A stretch of DNA of 64,000 bases from Streptomyces wedmorensis. Lineage in GTDB: Bacteria; Actinomycetota; Actinomycetes; Streptomycetales; Streptomycetaceae. Below, in pieces: positions 9,043 through 17,595 of this stretch; the stretch's first letter is position 1; each line of letters begins with the position of its first letter. Location of the stretch: the NCBI RefSeq assembly GCF_000716445.1, contig NZ_JNWK01000006.1, forward strand, positions 186,001 through 250,000. The letters run 5' to 3'. The position numbers and the translations under genes were made by a program. The notes beneath the pieces were generated by a model. It was given only the letters and a program-made list of their open reading frames with translations. It did no database searches and was not told the origin of the DNA.

Positions 9043-11040
9043 ATGAAGATCCGTACCGACTTCCCGTACGAGACCCGCCACGAGGACGTCCGCATCCCCC
9101 TCCCGGACGGCACCAGGCTGTACGCGCGCGTGTGGCGCCCGGTCACCGACGACCCCGTGCCGGCCCTTCTGGAGTACCTGCCGTACCGCCTCACCGACTG
9201 GACCGCGCCCCGCGACTGGCAGCGCCACCCCTGGTACGCGGGACACGGCTACGCCTCCGTGCGCGTCGACGTCCGCGGCCACGGCAACAGCGAGGGCCTG
9301 CCCGGCGACGAGTACGACGCGGTCGAGCTCGCCGACGGCGTCGCCGTGGTGAACTGGCTCGCCGAACAGCCCTGGTGCACGGGGAAGGTCGGCATGTTCG
9401 GCATCTCGTGGGGCGGCTTCAACTCGCTCCAGGTCGCCGCCCTCGCCCCCGAGCCCCTCAAGGCGATCGTCACCGTCTGCTCCACCGACGACCGCTACGA
9501 CAACGACGTCCACTACATGGGCGGCTCGGTCCTCGGCGTCGACATGCACGCCTGGGCCGCCACCATGCTCGCCTTCGTCGCCCGCCCGCCGGACCCGCAG
9601 TACGTCGGCGAGGAGTGGCGCGCGATGTGGCTGAGGCGCCTGGAGACCGTCGAGCCCCTCATCCACACCTGGCTCCGCCACCAGACCCGGGACGCGTACT
9701 GGAAGCACGGCAGCGTCTGCGAGGACTACGGGGCCATCCGCGCCGCCGTCCTCGCCGTCGGCGGCTGGCACGACCCGTACCGGGACACCGTCCTGCGGCT
9801 CGCCCGGCACCTCCCCCAGGACCGGGTGCGCGGGATCATCGGCCCCTGGTCCCACCACTACCCGGACCGCGGCCTGCCGCCGGGCCCCGCCATCGGCTTC
9901 CTCCAGGAGACCCTGCGCTGGTGGGACCACCACCTCAAGGGCGTCGAGAACGACGTGATGGCCGAACCGCTGCTGCGCTCCTGGATCAGCGAGTCGCATC
10001 CGCCCGCCACCGTCTACGACGAGCTCCCGGGCCGCTGGGTCGCCGACCCCTCCTGGCCCTCCCCGAACGTCACCCCCGTCACGTACGGCTTCCAGGGCGT
10101 GCCCGTGGTCGTCGACTCGCCCCAGCAGACCGGGATCGACGCGGGCCGCTTCTTCCCCTTCGGCAACGACGCCGACCTGCCGCCCGACCAGCGCGACGAG
10201 GACGCCCACTCGGCGTGCTTCGACTTCCCGGTGCCCGAGGACGGCGGCCCGATCGAGATCCTCGGCCGCCCGTCCGTCAGCCTCGCCCTGCGCACGGACG
10301 CCCCCACCGGGCAGGTGATCGCCCGGCTCTGCGACATCGCCCCGGACGGCTCGTCCACCCTCGTCACCCGCGGCGCGCTGAACTTCTCCGCCCGCTACGG
10401 CCGCGACCGGGCCGTGGAGGCGCAGATCGGCGAGACGGAGAGCTTCGTCTTCGAGCTGAACGGCATCGGGCACACCTTCCCGCCCGGCCACCGGGTCCGG
10501 CTCGCCGTGTCCTCCACGTACTGGCCGTGGATCTGGCCGCAGCCGGACGCGGCCGGCTTCACCCTCGACCCGGCGGGCTCGAACCTCACGCTGCCGGTGC
10601 GCGCGCACACCGAGGACGCCGTCGAATGGGAGGAGCCGGAGCAGTCCGAGCCGCTCGGCGTCGCCTATCCGCGCACCCTGGAGGAGCCGCGTCCCGAGCG
10701 GGTGGTGGTCCGGGACGTCGCCAAGGGCGAGTGGCGGCTCGACGTCGACCCGAAGTACGGCGGCACGCGCGTGTACCCCGACGGCCTGGAGTTCACCGAG
10801 GACGCCGTGGAGACGTACACGATCGACGAGGGCGGGCCGCTGTCCGCCCGTACCCGCTCGGAGTGGTCGATCCGGCTGCGCCGGCCCGAACTCGCCTGGG
10901 ACTGCGCGGTCGACACCCGCTCGGAGATCTCCTGCGACGCGGACGCCTTCTTCACCGTGAACGAGCTGGTCTGCAAGGAGGGCGGCGAGGTCGTCTTCCA
11001 CCGCACCTGGGAGGAGACGATTCCGCGCACGGCGGGCTGA
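9043..11040 (+). CDS. CocE/NonD-family serine hydrolase (X-Pro dipeptidyl-peptidase S15 type)
   Basis: Hydrolase of 665 residues with the three-part CocE layout: an alpha/beta-hydrolase core (residues 1-330), a helical cap, and a C-terminal jelly-roll domain (from about 370). The nucleophile is the Ser in GISWGGF (about residue 122). The acid is probably the Asp of GGWHDPYRD and the base a His of GPWSHHYPD. Members cleave acyl esters or X-Pro peptides; the substrate is not evident. There is no signal peptide, so it is cytoplasmic. ATG 9043 is preferred over GTG 9040 by spacing from GGGAG at 9033-9037. It follows a transporter remnant by 9 bases, suggesting an original peptide-uptake/peptidase pair. 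Confidence 0.85.
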   Translation: MKIRTDFPYETRHEDVRIPLPDGTRLYARVWRPVTDDPVPALLEYLPYRLTDWTAPRDWQRHPWYAGHGYASVRVDVRGHGNSEGLPGDEYDAVELADGVAVVNWLAEQPWCTGKVGMFGISWGGFNSLQVAALAPEPLKAIVTVCSTDDRYDNDVHYMGGSVLGVDMHAWAATMLAFVARPPDPQYVGEEWRAMWLRRLETVEPLIHTWLRHQTRDAYWKHGSVCEDYGAIRAAVLAVGGWHDPYRDTVLRLARHLPQDRVRGIIGPWSHHYPDRGLPPGPAIGFLQETLRWWDHHLKGVENDVMAEPLLRSWISESHPPATVYDELPGRWVADPSWPSPNVTPVTYGFQGVPVVVDSPQQTGIDAGRFFPFGNDADLPPDQRDEDAHSACFDFPVPEDGGPIEILGRPSVSLALRTDAPTGQVIARLCDIAPDGSSTLVTRGALNFSARYGRDRAVEAQIGETESFVFELNGIGHTFPPGHRVRLAVSSTYWPWIWPQPDAAGFTLDPAGSNLTLPVRAHTEDAVEWEEPEQSEPLGVAYPRTLEEPRPERVVVRDVAKGEWRLDVDPKYGGTRVYPDGLEFTEDAVETYTIDEGGPLSARTRSEWSIRLRRPELAWDCAVDTRSEISCDADAFFTVNELVCKEGGEVVFHRTWEETIPRTAG

Positions 11041-11046
11041 ACGCGC

Positions 11047-11086
11047 GGAAGGGCCCGCACCCCTTTCCCGGGGTGCGGGCCCTTCC
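11047..11086. terminator. Strong bidirectional hairpin terminator
   Basis: A perfect 17-base stem (11047-11063 with 11070-11086, core GAAGGGCCCGCACCCC) closes a six-base loop. It lies between the convergent hydrolase and surface-protein genes, and is ideally placed to end both transcripts. Confidence 0.85.
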
Positions 11087-11099
11087 TCACGTCGTGCGC

Positions 11100-12434
11100 T
11101 TACGCGTCCGCGCCCGCCTTGCGGCGGCGGGCGACGACCAGCGCGCCGGCGCCCAGGGCGACGGCTCCGGCGGCGGCGATGCCCAGCGGCAGGGTGTCGT
11201 TCGCGCCGGTGGCGGCGAGCGAGCCCTTCACGGGGGTGTTCGACGAACCGCCCTGCTGGGTGGTGTTGTGGTTCCCGCCGGTGGAGGGCGCCGGGGTAGG
11301 CGTGGTGGTCGACGGCGACGGGGTCGGCTTCGGCTTGTCACCCTTGGCCGCGAGGATGGCGAACTCGACGTCCGGGTAGTCCTCGCCCAAGCCGCACGAG
11401 CCGTCCTCGTTCTCGTACTCGGCGTACGCGAAGGCGACACCCCGGCCGGCGGGCGCGTCGGCGGCGACCGTGAGGCGCAGCTTCACGTCGTACGAGGCGC
11501 CCTTGGCGAGCCGGCCGACCTCGATGGACTCGTACTTGTCCGTGATCGGCGTCCACTCCAGGACGTCGGAGGACGACCACTCGATCGGGATGAGGCGGCC
11601 GTCGAGGACCGTCTCGTCGTCGATGACCTCGTCGGGCTTCGGGAGCCGCACGGCGTTGGCGAAAGCATCGACGACGTCCAGGGCGCGGTCGGAGGTGTTG
11701 GTGACGCGCAGCGAGAAGACGGCGGGCTGACCGGCGGTGACCGTCTTCGGGCCGCTGAGCGTGACGTCGACGGCGTCGTCGACCTTGCACTCGCCCTCGA
11801 TCTCCTCGGCGATCGCCAGGTCTTCCTTGGCGTCTTCGAGGTCCTTCTTGGCGGCCACCTTGACCTTCCTGGCGAGCTCGGCCAGCCCCGCTGCGGCGAT
11901 GCGGGCGTCGTCGCGGGCCGTGACGGCCTTGGCCAGCTCCTCGTCGGCGGTCTTCTTCGCCGCGGCGGCGTCGTCGGCGGTCTTCTTCGCGGCGGTGACG
12001 GCAGCGGCGGCGTCCGTCTTCTGCTGCTCGGTGGCGTCCGGCTTCGCCAGCACGTCCTTCTCGGCCTGGACGGCCTTGGCCAGCTCCTCGTCGGCGGTGG
12101 TCTTGGCAGCGGCGGCGGCCTCGACGGCCTTCTTCGCGTCGGCCACCTTGACCACGAGCGGGTTGTCGGGCTTGTCGAGGGCCTTGAAAGCGGCCTCGGC
12201 CTTGTCGTGCTCGGCGACGGCCTCGTCGTACGCCTTCTGGGCGACGGCGACGGCGGCCTTGAGCTCCTCGATCGACGGCATCTCGTCGTCGATGTCGTCC
12301 TCGTGCGACGAGGGCTTCTGCGACTGCGGGGCGGCCGGCTTGGTGTCGGCGAAGGCGGGCGCGGCGGAGAGGAACAGCGCCGGGGTGGTCACGGCGGCGG
12401 CCACTGCGGTCGCGAGAATGCGGCGGATCTTCAC
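11100..12434 (-). CDS. Cell-wall-anchored coiled-coil surface protein (LAXTG sorting signal)
   Basis: Exported protein of 444 residues. It has a signal peptide at residues 1-29 (ending AFA-DT), then a long Ala/Lys/Glu/Asp heptad-like region at about 50-210 that should form a coiled coil. An Ig-like or DUF11-like domain follows (DVTLSGPKTVTAGQPAVFSLRVTN onward). A Pro/Thr/Ser wall-spanning stretch precedes the sorting signal LAATG at 406-410, a hydrophobic helix and the tail RRRKAGADA. LAXTG is the type used by class E sortases of Streptomyces. No sortase gene lies in the window. The start ATG 12434 has AGGAAAAGG upstream. It probably acts in the envelope or aerial structures; the ligand is unknown. 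Confidence 0.85.
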   Translation of the reverse strand: MKIRRILATAVAAAVTTPALFLSAAPAFADTKPAAPQSQKPSSHEDDIDDEMPSIEELKAAVAVAQKAYDEAVAEHDKAEAAFKALDKPDNPLVVKVADAKKAVEAAAAAKTTADEELAKAVQAEKDVLAKPDATEQQKTDAAAAVTAAKKTADDAAAAKKTADEELAKAVTARDDARIAAAGLAELARKVKVAAKKDLEDAKEDLAIAEEIEGECKVDDAVDVTLSGPKTVTAGQPAVFSLRVTNTSDRALDVVDAFANAVRLPKPDEVIDDETVLDGRLIPIEWSSSDVLEWTPITDKYESIEVGRLAKGASYDVKLRLTVAADAPAGRGVAFAYAEYENEDGSCGLGEDYPDVEFAILAAKGDKPKPTPSPSTTTPTPAPSTGGNHNTTQQGGSSNTPVKGSLAATGANDTLPLGIAAAGAVALGAGALVVARRRKAGADA

Positions 12435-12502
12435 GTTGCGGACCTTTTCCTGGTCAGAGAAAGAGTGCGAAGTGTGGTGTCGGGGCGTGCGCCTGCGGAG
12501 AC

Positions 12503-12528
12503 ATCACGCGGCGCGTCGCTGGCGTGAT
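12503..12528. promoter_or_regulatory. Dyad upstream of the surface-protein gene
   Basis: ATCACGC (12503-12509) and GCGTGAT (12522-12528) are exact inverted arms with a 12-base spacer, 69 bases before the minus-strand surface-protein start. The rest of the 293-base divergent gap holds no other clear signal except a GTGATCCATGTCAT sequence (12651-12664), one base off the Crp-type pattern GTG-N6-GNCAC, 64 bases before the fumarylacetoacetase gene. Confidence 0.3.
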
Positions 12529-12727
12529 CGTAAAGCGCGGAGGCCCTGGCCCGGAGCTCCGTTTCCGCAGCTCACGGCGACGTTCGAGGCCCACCCCACC
12601 CATATACCGGTCAAAACCCGACAGTTGCCCACGGAGGCCGCACTTTCTGTGTGATCCATGTCATCCGCGAGCGGCGGCGCGGCCCGTAACGTGTCCCCCA
12701 CACACCTGGAAAGCGAGGCACGCACAG

Positions 12728-13954
12728 ATGTCCGAGCACAGCCCGCTCGACCTGGCCGAGGGCGATCCCTTCGGCCCGCACAACCTCCCGTACGGCGTCT
12801 TCTCCACCGCCGACGAGCCCGGCCGGCGCCGGCTCGGCGTCCGGATCGGCGGGTACGTGCTGGACGCGGGCGCCGCCGCCCACGCCCTCGGCTCCCCGTA
12901 CGCGAGCCTGCTCGCGCAGCCGTCCCTGAACCCGCTGCTCGCGGCCGGGCGGACCGCCTGGCGCGATGTGCGCCGGGCCCTCACGGCGTGGGTGACCGTG
13001 CCCGCGCACCGGGCGGACGTCGAGCCGCTGCTGCACCCGCTGGACGCGGTGACGCTGCACCTGCCGTACGAGGTCGCGGACTACGTCGACTTCTACGCGA
13101 GCGAGCACCACGCGACGAACGTGGGCCGGATCTTCCGCCCCGACGGCGACGCGCTCACCCCCAACTGGAAGCACCTGCCGATCGGTTACCACGGTCGCGC
13201 GGGCACGGTCGTGGTCTCCGGCACCGACGTCGTGCGCCCCTCGGGCCAGCGCAAGGCCCCGTCGGACCCGGCTCCGGTGTTCGGCCCGTCGATCAAGCTG
13301 GACATCGAGGCGGAGGTCGGCTTCCTCGTCGGCACCCCGTCGGAGCTCGGCCGCCCGGTGCCGCTCGGCGACTTCCGGGAGCACGTCTTCGGTCTGACGC
13401 TGCTCAACGACTGGTCGGCGCGGGACGTACAGGCCTGGGAGTACGTGCCGCTCGGCCCGTTCCTCGGCAAGTCCTTCCAGACCTCGGTCTCCGCCTGGGT
13501 GACGCCCCTGGAGGCGCTGGACGCCGCCCGGACCGCGCCGCCCGCGCGGGACCTGCCGCTGCTCCCCTACCTGGACGACGCGGACGCGGAGGAGCAGGGC
13601 TGCTTCGACCTGCGGATCACGGTGGAGATCAACGGCGAGGTCGTCTCCGAGCCGCCGTTCTCCTCCATGTACTGGACGGCGGCCCAGCAGCTGGCCCACA
13701 TGACGGTCAACGGCGCCTCGCTGCGCACCGGCGACCTGTACGGCTCCGGCACCGTCTCCGGGCCCGAGACGAACCAGCGCGGTTCGCTCCTGGAGCTCAC
13801 CTGGAACGGCCGGGACGCGCTCGAACTGTCCGGCGGCAAGCGGACGTTCCTGGAGGACGGCGACGAGGTCGTCCTGACGGCCTGGGCTCCGGGCCCGGAC
13901 GGCACCCGCGTGGCGCTGGGCGAGGTCCGGGGCCGGATCCTTCCGTCCGCGTAG
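12728..13954 (+). CDS. Fumarylacetoacetase
   Basis: Cytosolic enzyme of 408 residues, the usual length, that hydrolyses 4-fumarylacetoacetate to fumarate and acetoacetate, the last step of tyrosine/homogentisate breakdown. The N-terminal SH3-like domain (NLPYGVFSTAD, RRRLGVRIG) is followed by the catalytic domain. YVDFYASEHHATNVGRIFRP carries the metal-binding Asp and catalytic His, with metal Glu residues in KLDIEAEVGFLVG. LLNDWSARDVQAWEYVPLGPFLGKSF is the family signature. The ATG at 12728 is preceded by a weak GAAAGCGAGG. No other tyrosine-degradation gene is adjacent. Its stop abuts the stop of the convergent dioxygenase gene without an intervening base. Confidence 0.9.
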   Translation: MSEHSPLDLAEGDPFGPHNLPYGVFSTADEPGRRRLGVRIGGYVLDAGAAAHALGSPYASLLAQPSLNPLLAAGRTAWRDVRRALTAWVTVPAHRADVEPLLHPLDAVTLHLPYEVADYVDFYASEHHATNVGRIFRPDGDALTPNWKHLPIGYHGRAGTVVVSGTDVVRPSGQRKAPSDPAPVFGPSIKLDIEAEVGFLVGTPSELGRPVPLGDFREHVFGLTLLNDWSARDVQAWEYVPLGPFLGKSFQTSVSAWVTPLEALDAARTAPPARDLPLLPYLDDADAEEQGCFDLRITVEINGEVVSEPPFSSMYWTAAQQLAHMTVNGASLRTGDLYGSGTVSGPETNQRGSLLELTWNGRDALELSGGKRTFLEDGDEVVLTAWAPGPDGTRVALGEVRGRILPSA

Positions 13955-14776
13955 CTACCGGACCCGCCAGAGGGCGGGGACGTTCGGCGGCTCCCAGCCG
14001 GCCTGGGCCGTGTGCGCCTGGAGGCACACATAGCCCGGGCCGCCGTACGTGACGGTGTCGCCCGCCCGGTAGGCGGTCCCGGCGGCCCAGGTGCCGCCGG
14101 GGGCGCCCGTGGGCGTCGGGGTCGGCGTCGGCCCCGGGTCCTGCGGCACGTTCAGGACGAAGTCGAACGCCGCCTCCCGGCCGCCGCCCGTGTCCCGGAC
14201 GGTCATGAGCAGCCGCGGGTCGAAGATGGTGTCGGTGTTGTTGCGGGGTTCGTTCGGGAAGTACAGCTGGGTGGTGAGCACCGGGCGGCCGGGGGCCTGG
14301 AGCTTGACGTGGATGTGCCGGGTGCGGCCCGGGTAGAGGCCGGGCACGATCGTGGTGAGCCTGAAGGCGCCGCCGGCGTCGGTGAACTGGTGCCCGCGGA
14401 AACGGAATCCGGAGTTGTCGTAGGCGCCGTTGGTGTCGGCCTGCCAGAAGTCCAGCAGGACGCCGGACAGCGGCTTGCAGGCCAGCCCGAAGACGTAGCC
14501 GCTGACGGTGAGCCGGACACCGGGGGTGCCGGCGTCCACCAGGCTGGTCCGCAGCGGGGAGTTCGGCTTGAAGTACGGGCCCTCGGTCTGCGGCGGGGTG
14601 GGGTCGTCGCCGTCGTCGCACGCGGGGGTGAGCGCGGGCGGCGCGTCGGCCGTGGTCAGGGTGCGGGCGAGCGCGGGAACGCCCATGAGGACCGCGGGGG
14701 CCGCCATGCCGGCCGCGAACGCGGCGCGCAGCACCGCCTTGCGGGTGACGTGCCCGGTGCCGGTCTCGTTGTCCAT
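13955..14776 (-). CDS. Exported intradiol ring-cleavage dioxygenase with C-terminal carbohydrate-binding module
   Basis: Protein of 273 residues. The N-terminus (VTRKAVLRAAFAAGMAAPAVL) looks like a twin-arginine signal with RK instead of RR. The dioxygenase domain (about 60-215) contains QTEGPYFKPNSPLR and likely Fe(III) ligands Tyr119, Tyr148, His154 and His156 (the last three in LYPGRTRHIHVK). It would open catechol-type rings outside the cell. A PT-rich linker leads to residues 228-273, a chitin-binding CBM5/12-like module (WAAGTAYRAGDTVTYGGPGYVCLQ, ALWRV). Such fusions suggest action on wall- or plant-polymer-bound aromatics. The AraC gene lies 42 bases upstream on the same strand and may control it. 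Confidence 0.8.
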   Translation of the reverse strand: MDNETGTGHVTRKAVLRAAFAAGMAAPAVLMGVPALARTLTTADAPPALTPACDDGDDPTPPQTEGPYFKPNSPLRTSLVDAGTPGVRLTVSGYVFGLACKPLSGVLLDFWQADTNGAYDNSGFRFRGHQFTDAGGAFRLTTIVPGLYPGRTRHIHVKLQAPGRPVLTTQLYFPNEPRNNTDTIFDPRLLMTVRDTGGGREAAFDFVLNVPQDPGPTPTPTPTGAPGGTWAAGTAYRAGDTVTYGGPGYVCLQAHTAQAGWEPPNVPALWRVR

Positions 14777-14818
14777 GCCTGCTCCTCGAAGGTGGGGGGC
14801 TGGGGGATCGGCACGAAC

Positions 14819-15763
14819 CTAGGGGCGGGGCCCGTCGCCTTCGAGGGACGGAGCGCGGCGGTCATGGTGTTTTCGGAAGTCCCCCGGGCTCCGTCCGGTC
14901 TCGCGGCGGAAGAAGCGGCAGAAGTAGGCGGGGTCGTCGAAGCCGACTCTGGCCGCCACCTGACGGATCGACAGGCCGGTGCCGACCAGCAGCCGTTGGG
15001 CCTCCCGGGTGCGGGCCGCGCGCAGGAGGTCGCCGGGGGTGCGGCCGGTGGCGGCCCGGACGGCCTCGGCGAGATAGCCGGGGGTGACGCCGATCAGCTC
15101 GGCACACTCGCGCACGGTCCTGCCCTCCGCTCCGGTGCGGGCGGTCAGGCGGGCGAACTCCTCGGCGACGGCCGCGGCCCTGCCCGGCGGGGGGCCCGCG
15201 GGCGGCGGTCCGGCCTGCCCGGGACCCGGCAGTCGTGCCGTACGGACCAGGAGGACGTGCAGCAGGGAGCGCAGCACGGTCGCGAAGCCGTCGGCGCCGT
15301 GCCGGTACTCCTCGACGAGTTCGGCCATCAGGCGGGCGGTACGCGCGTGCGTGGGGCCGTCGAGGGTGTGCCAGGGGCGTTCGCCGAGGCGGCGGAGGAG
15401 GTCCCGGTCGCCGGGGTGGTCGAGGAGGAAGTCCTCGGTGAAGAGGACGACGGTGCCGTCGAGGTCTTCGGCGTCCTCCCAGCGGTGCACCTGACCGGGC
15501 AGGACGACGCCCAGGTGGGGCGGGCTCAGCGGCCAGCGGGCCAGGTCGACGACGTGCGTGCCGGTGCCGGAGGTGACGTGGACGATCTCGTGGAAGGTGT
15601 GCCGGTGCGGGAAGGCGGCCCGGGACAGCGGGCCGACGGCGTCGAAGCTTCCGGCGGCGAAGGGCACGTCGTCGGGCAGGCGCAGTTCCAGGCGGTGCAT
15701 GGGCGGGTCGCCGGCCTTCGGGGCGGCGCAGGGGGTGCCGGGTAAGACGGTGGTGCCACGCAT
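14819..15763 (-). CDS. AraC-family transcriptional regulator
   Basis: Regulator of 314 residues. A cupin-type N-terminal sensor (about 35-110, with FPHRHTFHEIVHVTSGTGTHVVD) is joined by a Pro/Gly-rich linker to two helix-turn-helix motifs (about 210-300: VRECAELIGVTPGYLAEAVR and SIRQVAARVGFDDPAYFCRFFRRETGRSPGDFR). ATG 15763 is selected, with GGGAAG upstream; GTG/ATG codons further up (to 15862) would add an unconserved Arg-rich tail. The ligand is unknown. The position, 42 bases before and co-directional with the secreted dioxygenase gene, suggests control of that gene and perhaps cotranscription. Confidence 0.82.
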   Translation of the reverse strand: MRGTTVLPGTPCAAPKAGDPPMHRLELRLPDDVPFAAGSFDAVGPLSRAAFPHRHTFHEIVHVTSGTGTHVVDLARWPLSPPHLGVVLPGQVHRWEDAEDLDGTVVLFTEDFLLDHPGDRDLLRRLGERPWHTLDGPTHARTARLMAELVEEYRHGADGFATVLRSLLHVLLVRTARLPGPGQAGPPPAGPPPGRAAAVAEEFARLTARTGAEGRTVRECAELIGVTPGYLAEAVRAATGRTPGDLLRAARTREAQRLLVGTGLSIRQVAARVGFDDPAYFCRFFRRETGRSPGDFRKHHDRRAPSLEGDGPRP

Positions 15764-15889
15764 CGGGCCGCTTCCCTCTCGACGACTGGTACAGACCATT
15801 CGGGTGGTTTCCACGATGGCACGGCACCTCCCATGGGTCACCCCCGCGTGCGGCACCACCACTGGCGATCAAGGCGGACTTCCCCCGAA

Positions 15890-15936
15890 CACGGCGGAGG
15901 GGCCCGGCTCGCAGCGAGCCGGGCCCCTCCGCCGTG
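15890..15936. terminator. Terminator of the nuo operon
   Basis: A perfect 22-base stem (15890-15911 with 15915-15936, CACGGCGGAGGGGCCCGGCT at the base) closes a 3-base loop. It starts 10 bases after the nuoN stop codon and before the AraC promoter region. It is the longest perfect stem seen in the window. Confidence 0.9.
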
Positions 15937-15945
15937 CGACCGCGT

Positions 15946-17595
15946 CTACCGGACGAACACGCTCGCCTGGTTCGCCAGGTCGAGGAAGTACTGCGGCGCG
16001 AGACCGAGCACCAGCGTGACCGCCACGCCCACGGTGATGGTGAGCGTCGTCAGCGCCGACGGCACGGCGACCGTGGGGCCGTCCGCCTTCGGCTCGCTGA
16101 AGAACATGAGCACGATCACCCGGATGTAGAAGAACGCGGCGATCGCCGAGGAGATCACACCGACCACGACGAGCGCGCCCGCGCCGCTCTCCGCCGCCGC
16201 CGAGAAGACGGCGAACTTGCCGGAGAACCCGGAGGTCAGCGGAATGCCGGCGAAGGCGAGCAGGAAGACCGCGAAGACCGCCGCGACCAGCGGCGAACGG
16301 CGGCCGAGACCGCCCCACTTGGAGAGGTGCGTGGCCTCGCCGCCCGCGTCCCTGACCAGGGTGACGACGGCGAACGCGCCGATCGTCACGAACGAGTACG
16401 CCCCCAGGTAGAAGAGGACGGACGAGATGCCGGTCGGCGTGGCCGCGATGACACCGGCGAGCAGGAAGCCCGCGTGCGCGATCGACGAGTACGCCAGGAG
16501 CCGCTTGATGTCGGTCTGGGTGATGGCGACGATCGCACCGCCCAGCATGGTGACGATCGCGACGCCCCACATGACCGGCCGCCAGTCCCAGGTGAGACCC
16601 GGCAGCACCACGTACAGCAGGCGGAGCAGCGCGCCGAACGCGGCGACCTTGGTCGCGGCGGCCATGAAGCCGGTGACCGGGGTCGGGGCGCCCTGGTAGA
16701 CGTCCGGGGTCCACATGTGGAACGGCACGGCGCCGACCTTGAAGAGGAGCCCCGTGAGGACCATGGCGAAGCCGATGAGGAGCAGCGCGTCGTTGCCCAT
16801 GGTGTCGGCGAGCGCCGGGTCGACGGAGGCGATCGAGCCGTCCACGACGTCGGCGATGGTGGCGTACGAGACGGAGCCCGCGTAGCCGTAGAGCAGGGCG
16901 ATCCCGAAGAGCAGGAAGGCCGAGGAGAACGCGCCGAGCAGGAAGTACTTGACGGCCGCCTCCTGCGACATCAGCCGCTTGCGGCGGGCGACGGCGCAGA
17001 GCAGGTACAGCGGGAGGGAGAAGACCTCCAGGGCGACGAAGAGCGTCAGGAGGTCGTTGGCCGCCGGGAAGACCAGCATGCCGGCGATCGCGAACAGCGC
17101 GAGCGGGAAGACCTCCGTGGTGGTGAACCCGGCCTTGACGGCCGCCTTCTCCTGCTCGCTGCCGGGGACGGCGGCGGCCTCGGCGGCGAAGGAGTCGACC
17201 TTGTGGCCGTGGTCGGCCGGGTCGAGCCTGCGCTCGGCGAAGGTGAAGATCGCGACGATCGAGGCGAGGAGAATGGTGCCCTGGAGGAAGAGGGCGGGCC
17301 CGTCGACGGCGATGGCGCCCATGGCCGCGATGTGGGCCTTGGTGGTGCCGTAGCCGCCCGCCGCCAGGCCGACGACGGCGGCGAAGGCGGCGGCGAGGGC
17401 GAGGACGGACAGGAAGACCTGGCCGAGGTAGCGGCCCTTGCGGGGCACGAAGGCCTCGACGAGGACGCTGACGATCGCGGCGCCGATCACGATGAGCACG
17501 GGCGCGAGCTGCGTGTACTCGATGTGGGGCGCCGGGATCTTGGCGATCGGCTCGGCAGCCGTCGTCCACAGGCTGTGGACAGCCGTTGCACTCAC
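15946..17595 (-). CDS. nuoN: NADH-quinone oxidoreductase subunit N
   Basis: Membrane subunit of complex I, 549 residues with about 14 helices, one of the three antiporter-like proton-pumping units. The hallmark is the conserved lysine-rich core (FKVGAVPFHMWTPDVYQGAPTPVTGFMAAATKVAAFG), plus AITQTDIKRLLAYSSIAHAG. The start is GTG 17595 (VSATAVHSL), sharing GTGA with the nuoM stop, so it is translationally coupled. It is the last gene of the operon; the terminator follows 10 bases on. Confidence 0.95.
   Translation of the reverse strand: MSATAVHSLWTTAAEPIAKIPAPHIEYTQLAPVLIVIGAAIVSVLVEAFVPRKGRYLGQVFLSVLALAAAFAAVVGLAAGGYGTTKAHIAAMGAIAVDGPALFLQGTILLASIVAIFTFAERRLDPADHGHKVDSFAAEAAAVPGSEQEKAAVKAGFTTTEVFPLALFAIAGMLVFPAANDLLTLFVALEVFSLPLYLLCAVARRKRLMSQEAAVKYFLLGAFSSAFLLFGIALLYGYAGSVSYATIADVVDGSIASVDPALADTMGNDALLLIGFAMVLTGLLFKVGAVPFHMWTPDVYQGAPTPVTGFMAAATKVAAFGALLRLLYVVLPGLTWDWRPVMWGVAIVTMLGGAIVAITQTDIKRLLAYSSIAHAGFLLAGVIAATPTGISSVLFYLGAYSFVTIGAFAVVTLVRDAGGEATHLSKWGGLGRRSPLVAAVFAVFLLAFAGIPLTSGFSGKFAVFSAAAESGAGALVVVGVISSAIAAFFYIRVIVLMFFSEPKADGPTVAVPSALTTLTITVGVAVTLVLGLAPQYFLDLANQASVFVR

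Noticed and set aside
9132..12527. A 1131-codon plus-strand frame
   Set aside because: It is a shifted frame of the CocE hydrolase that continues antisense through the surface-protein gene; no signal peptide or domains.
15060..15500. Plus-strand frames opposite the AraC gene
   Set aside because: Ser/Arg-rich antisense of the two helix-turn-helix motifs.
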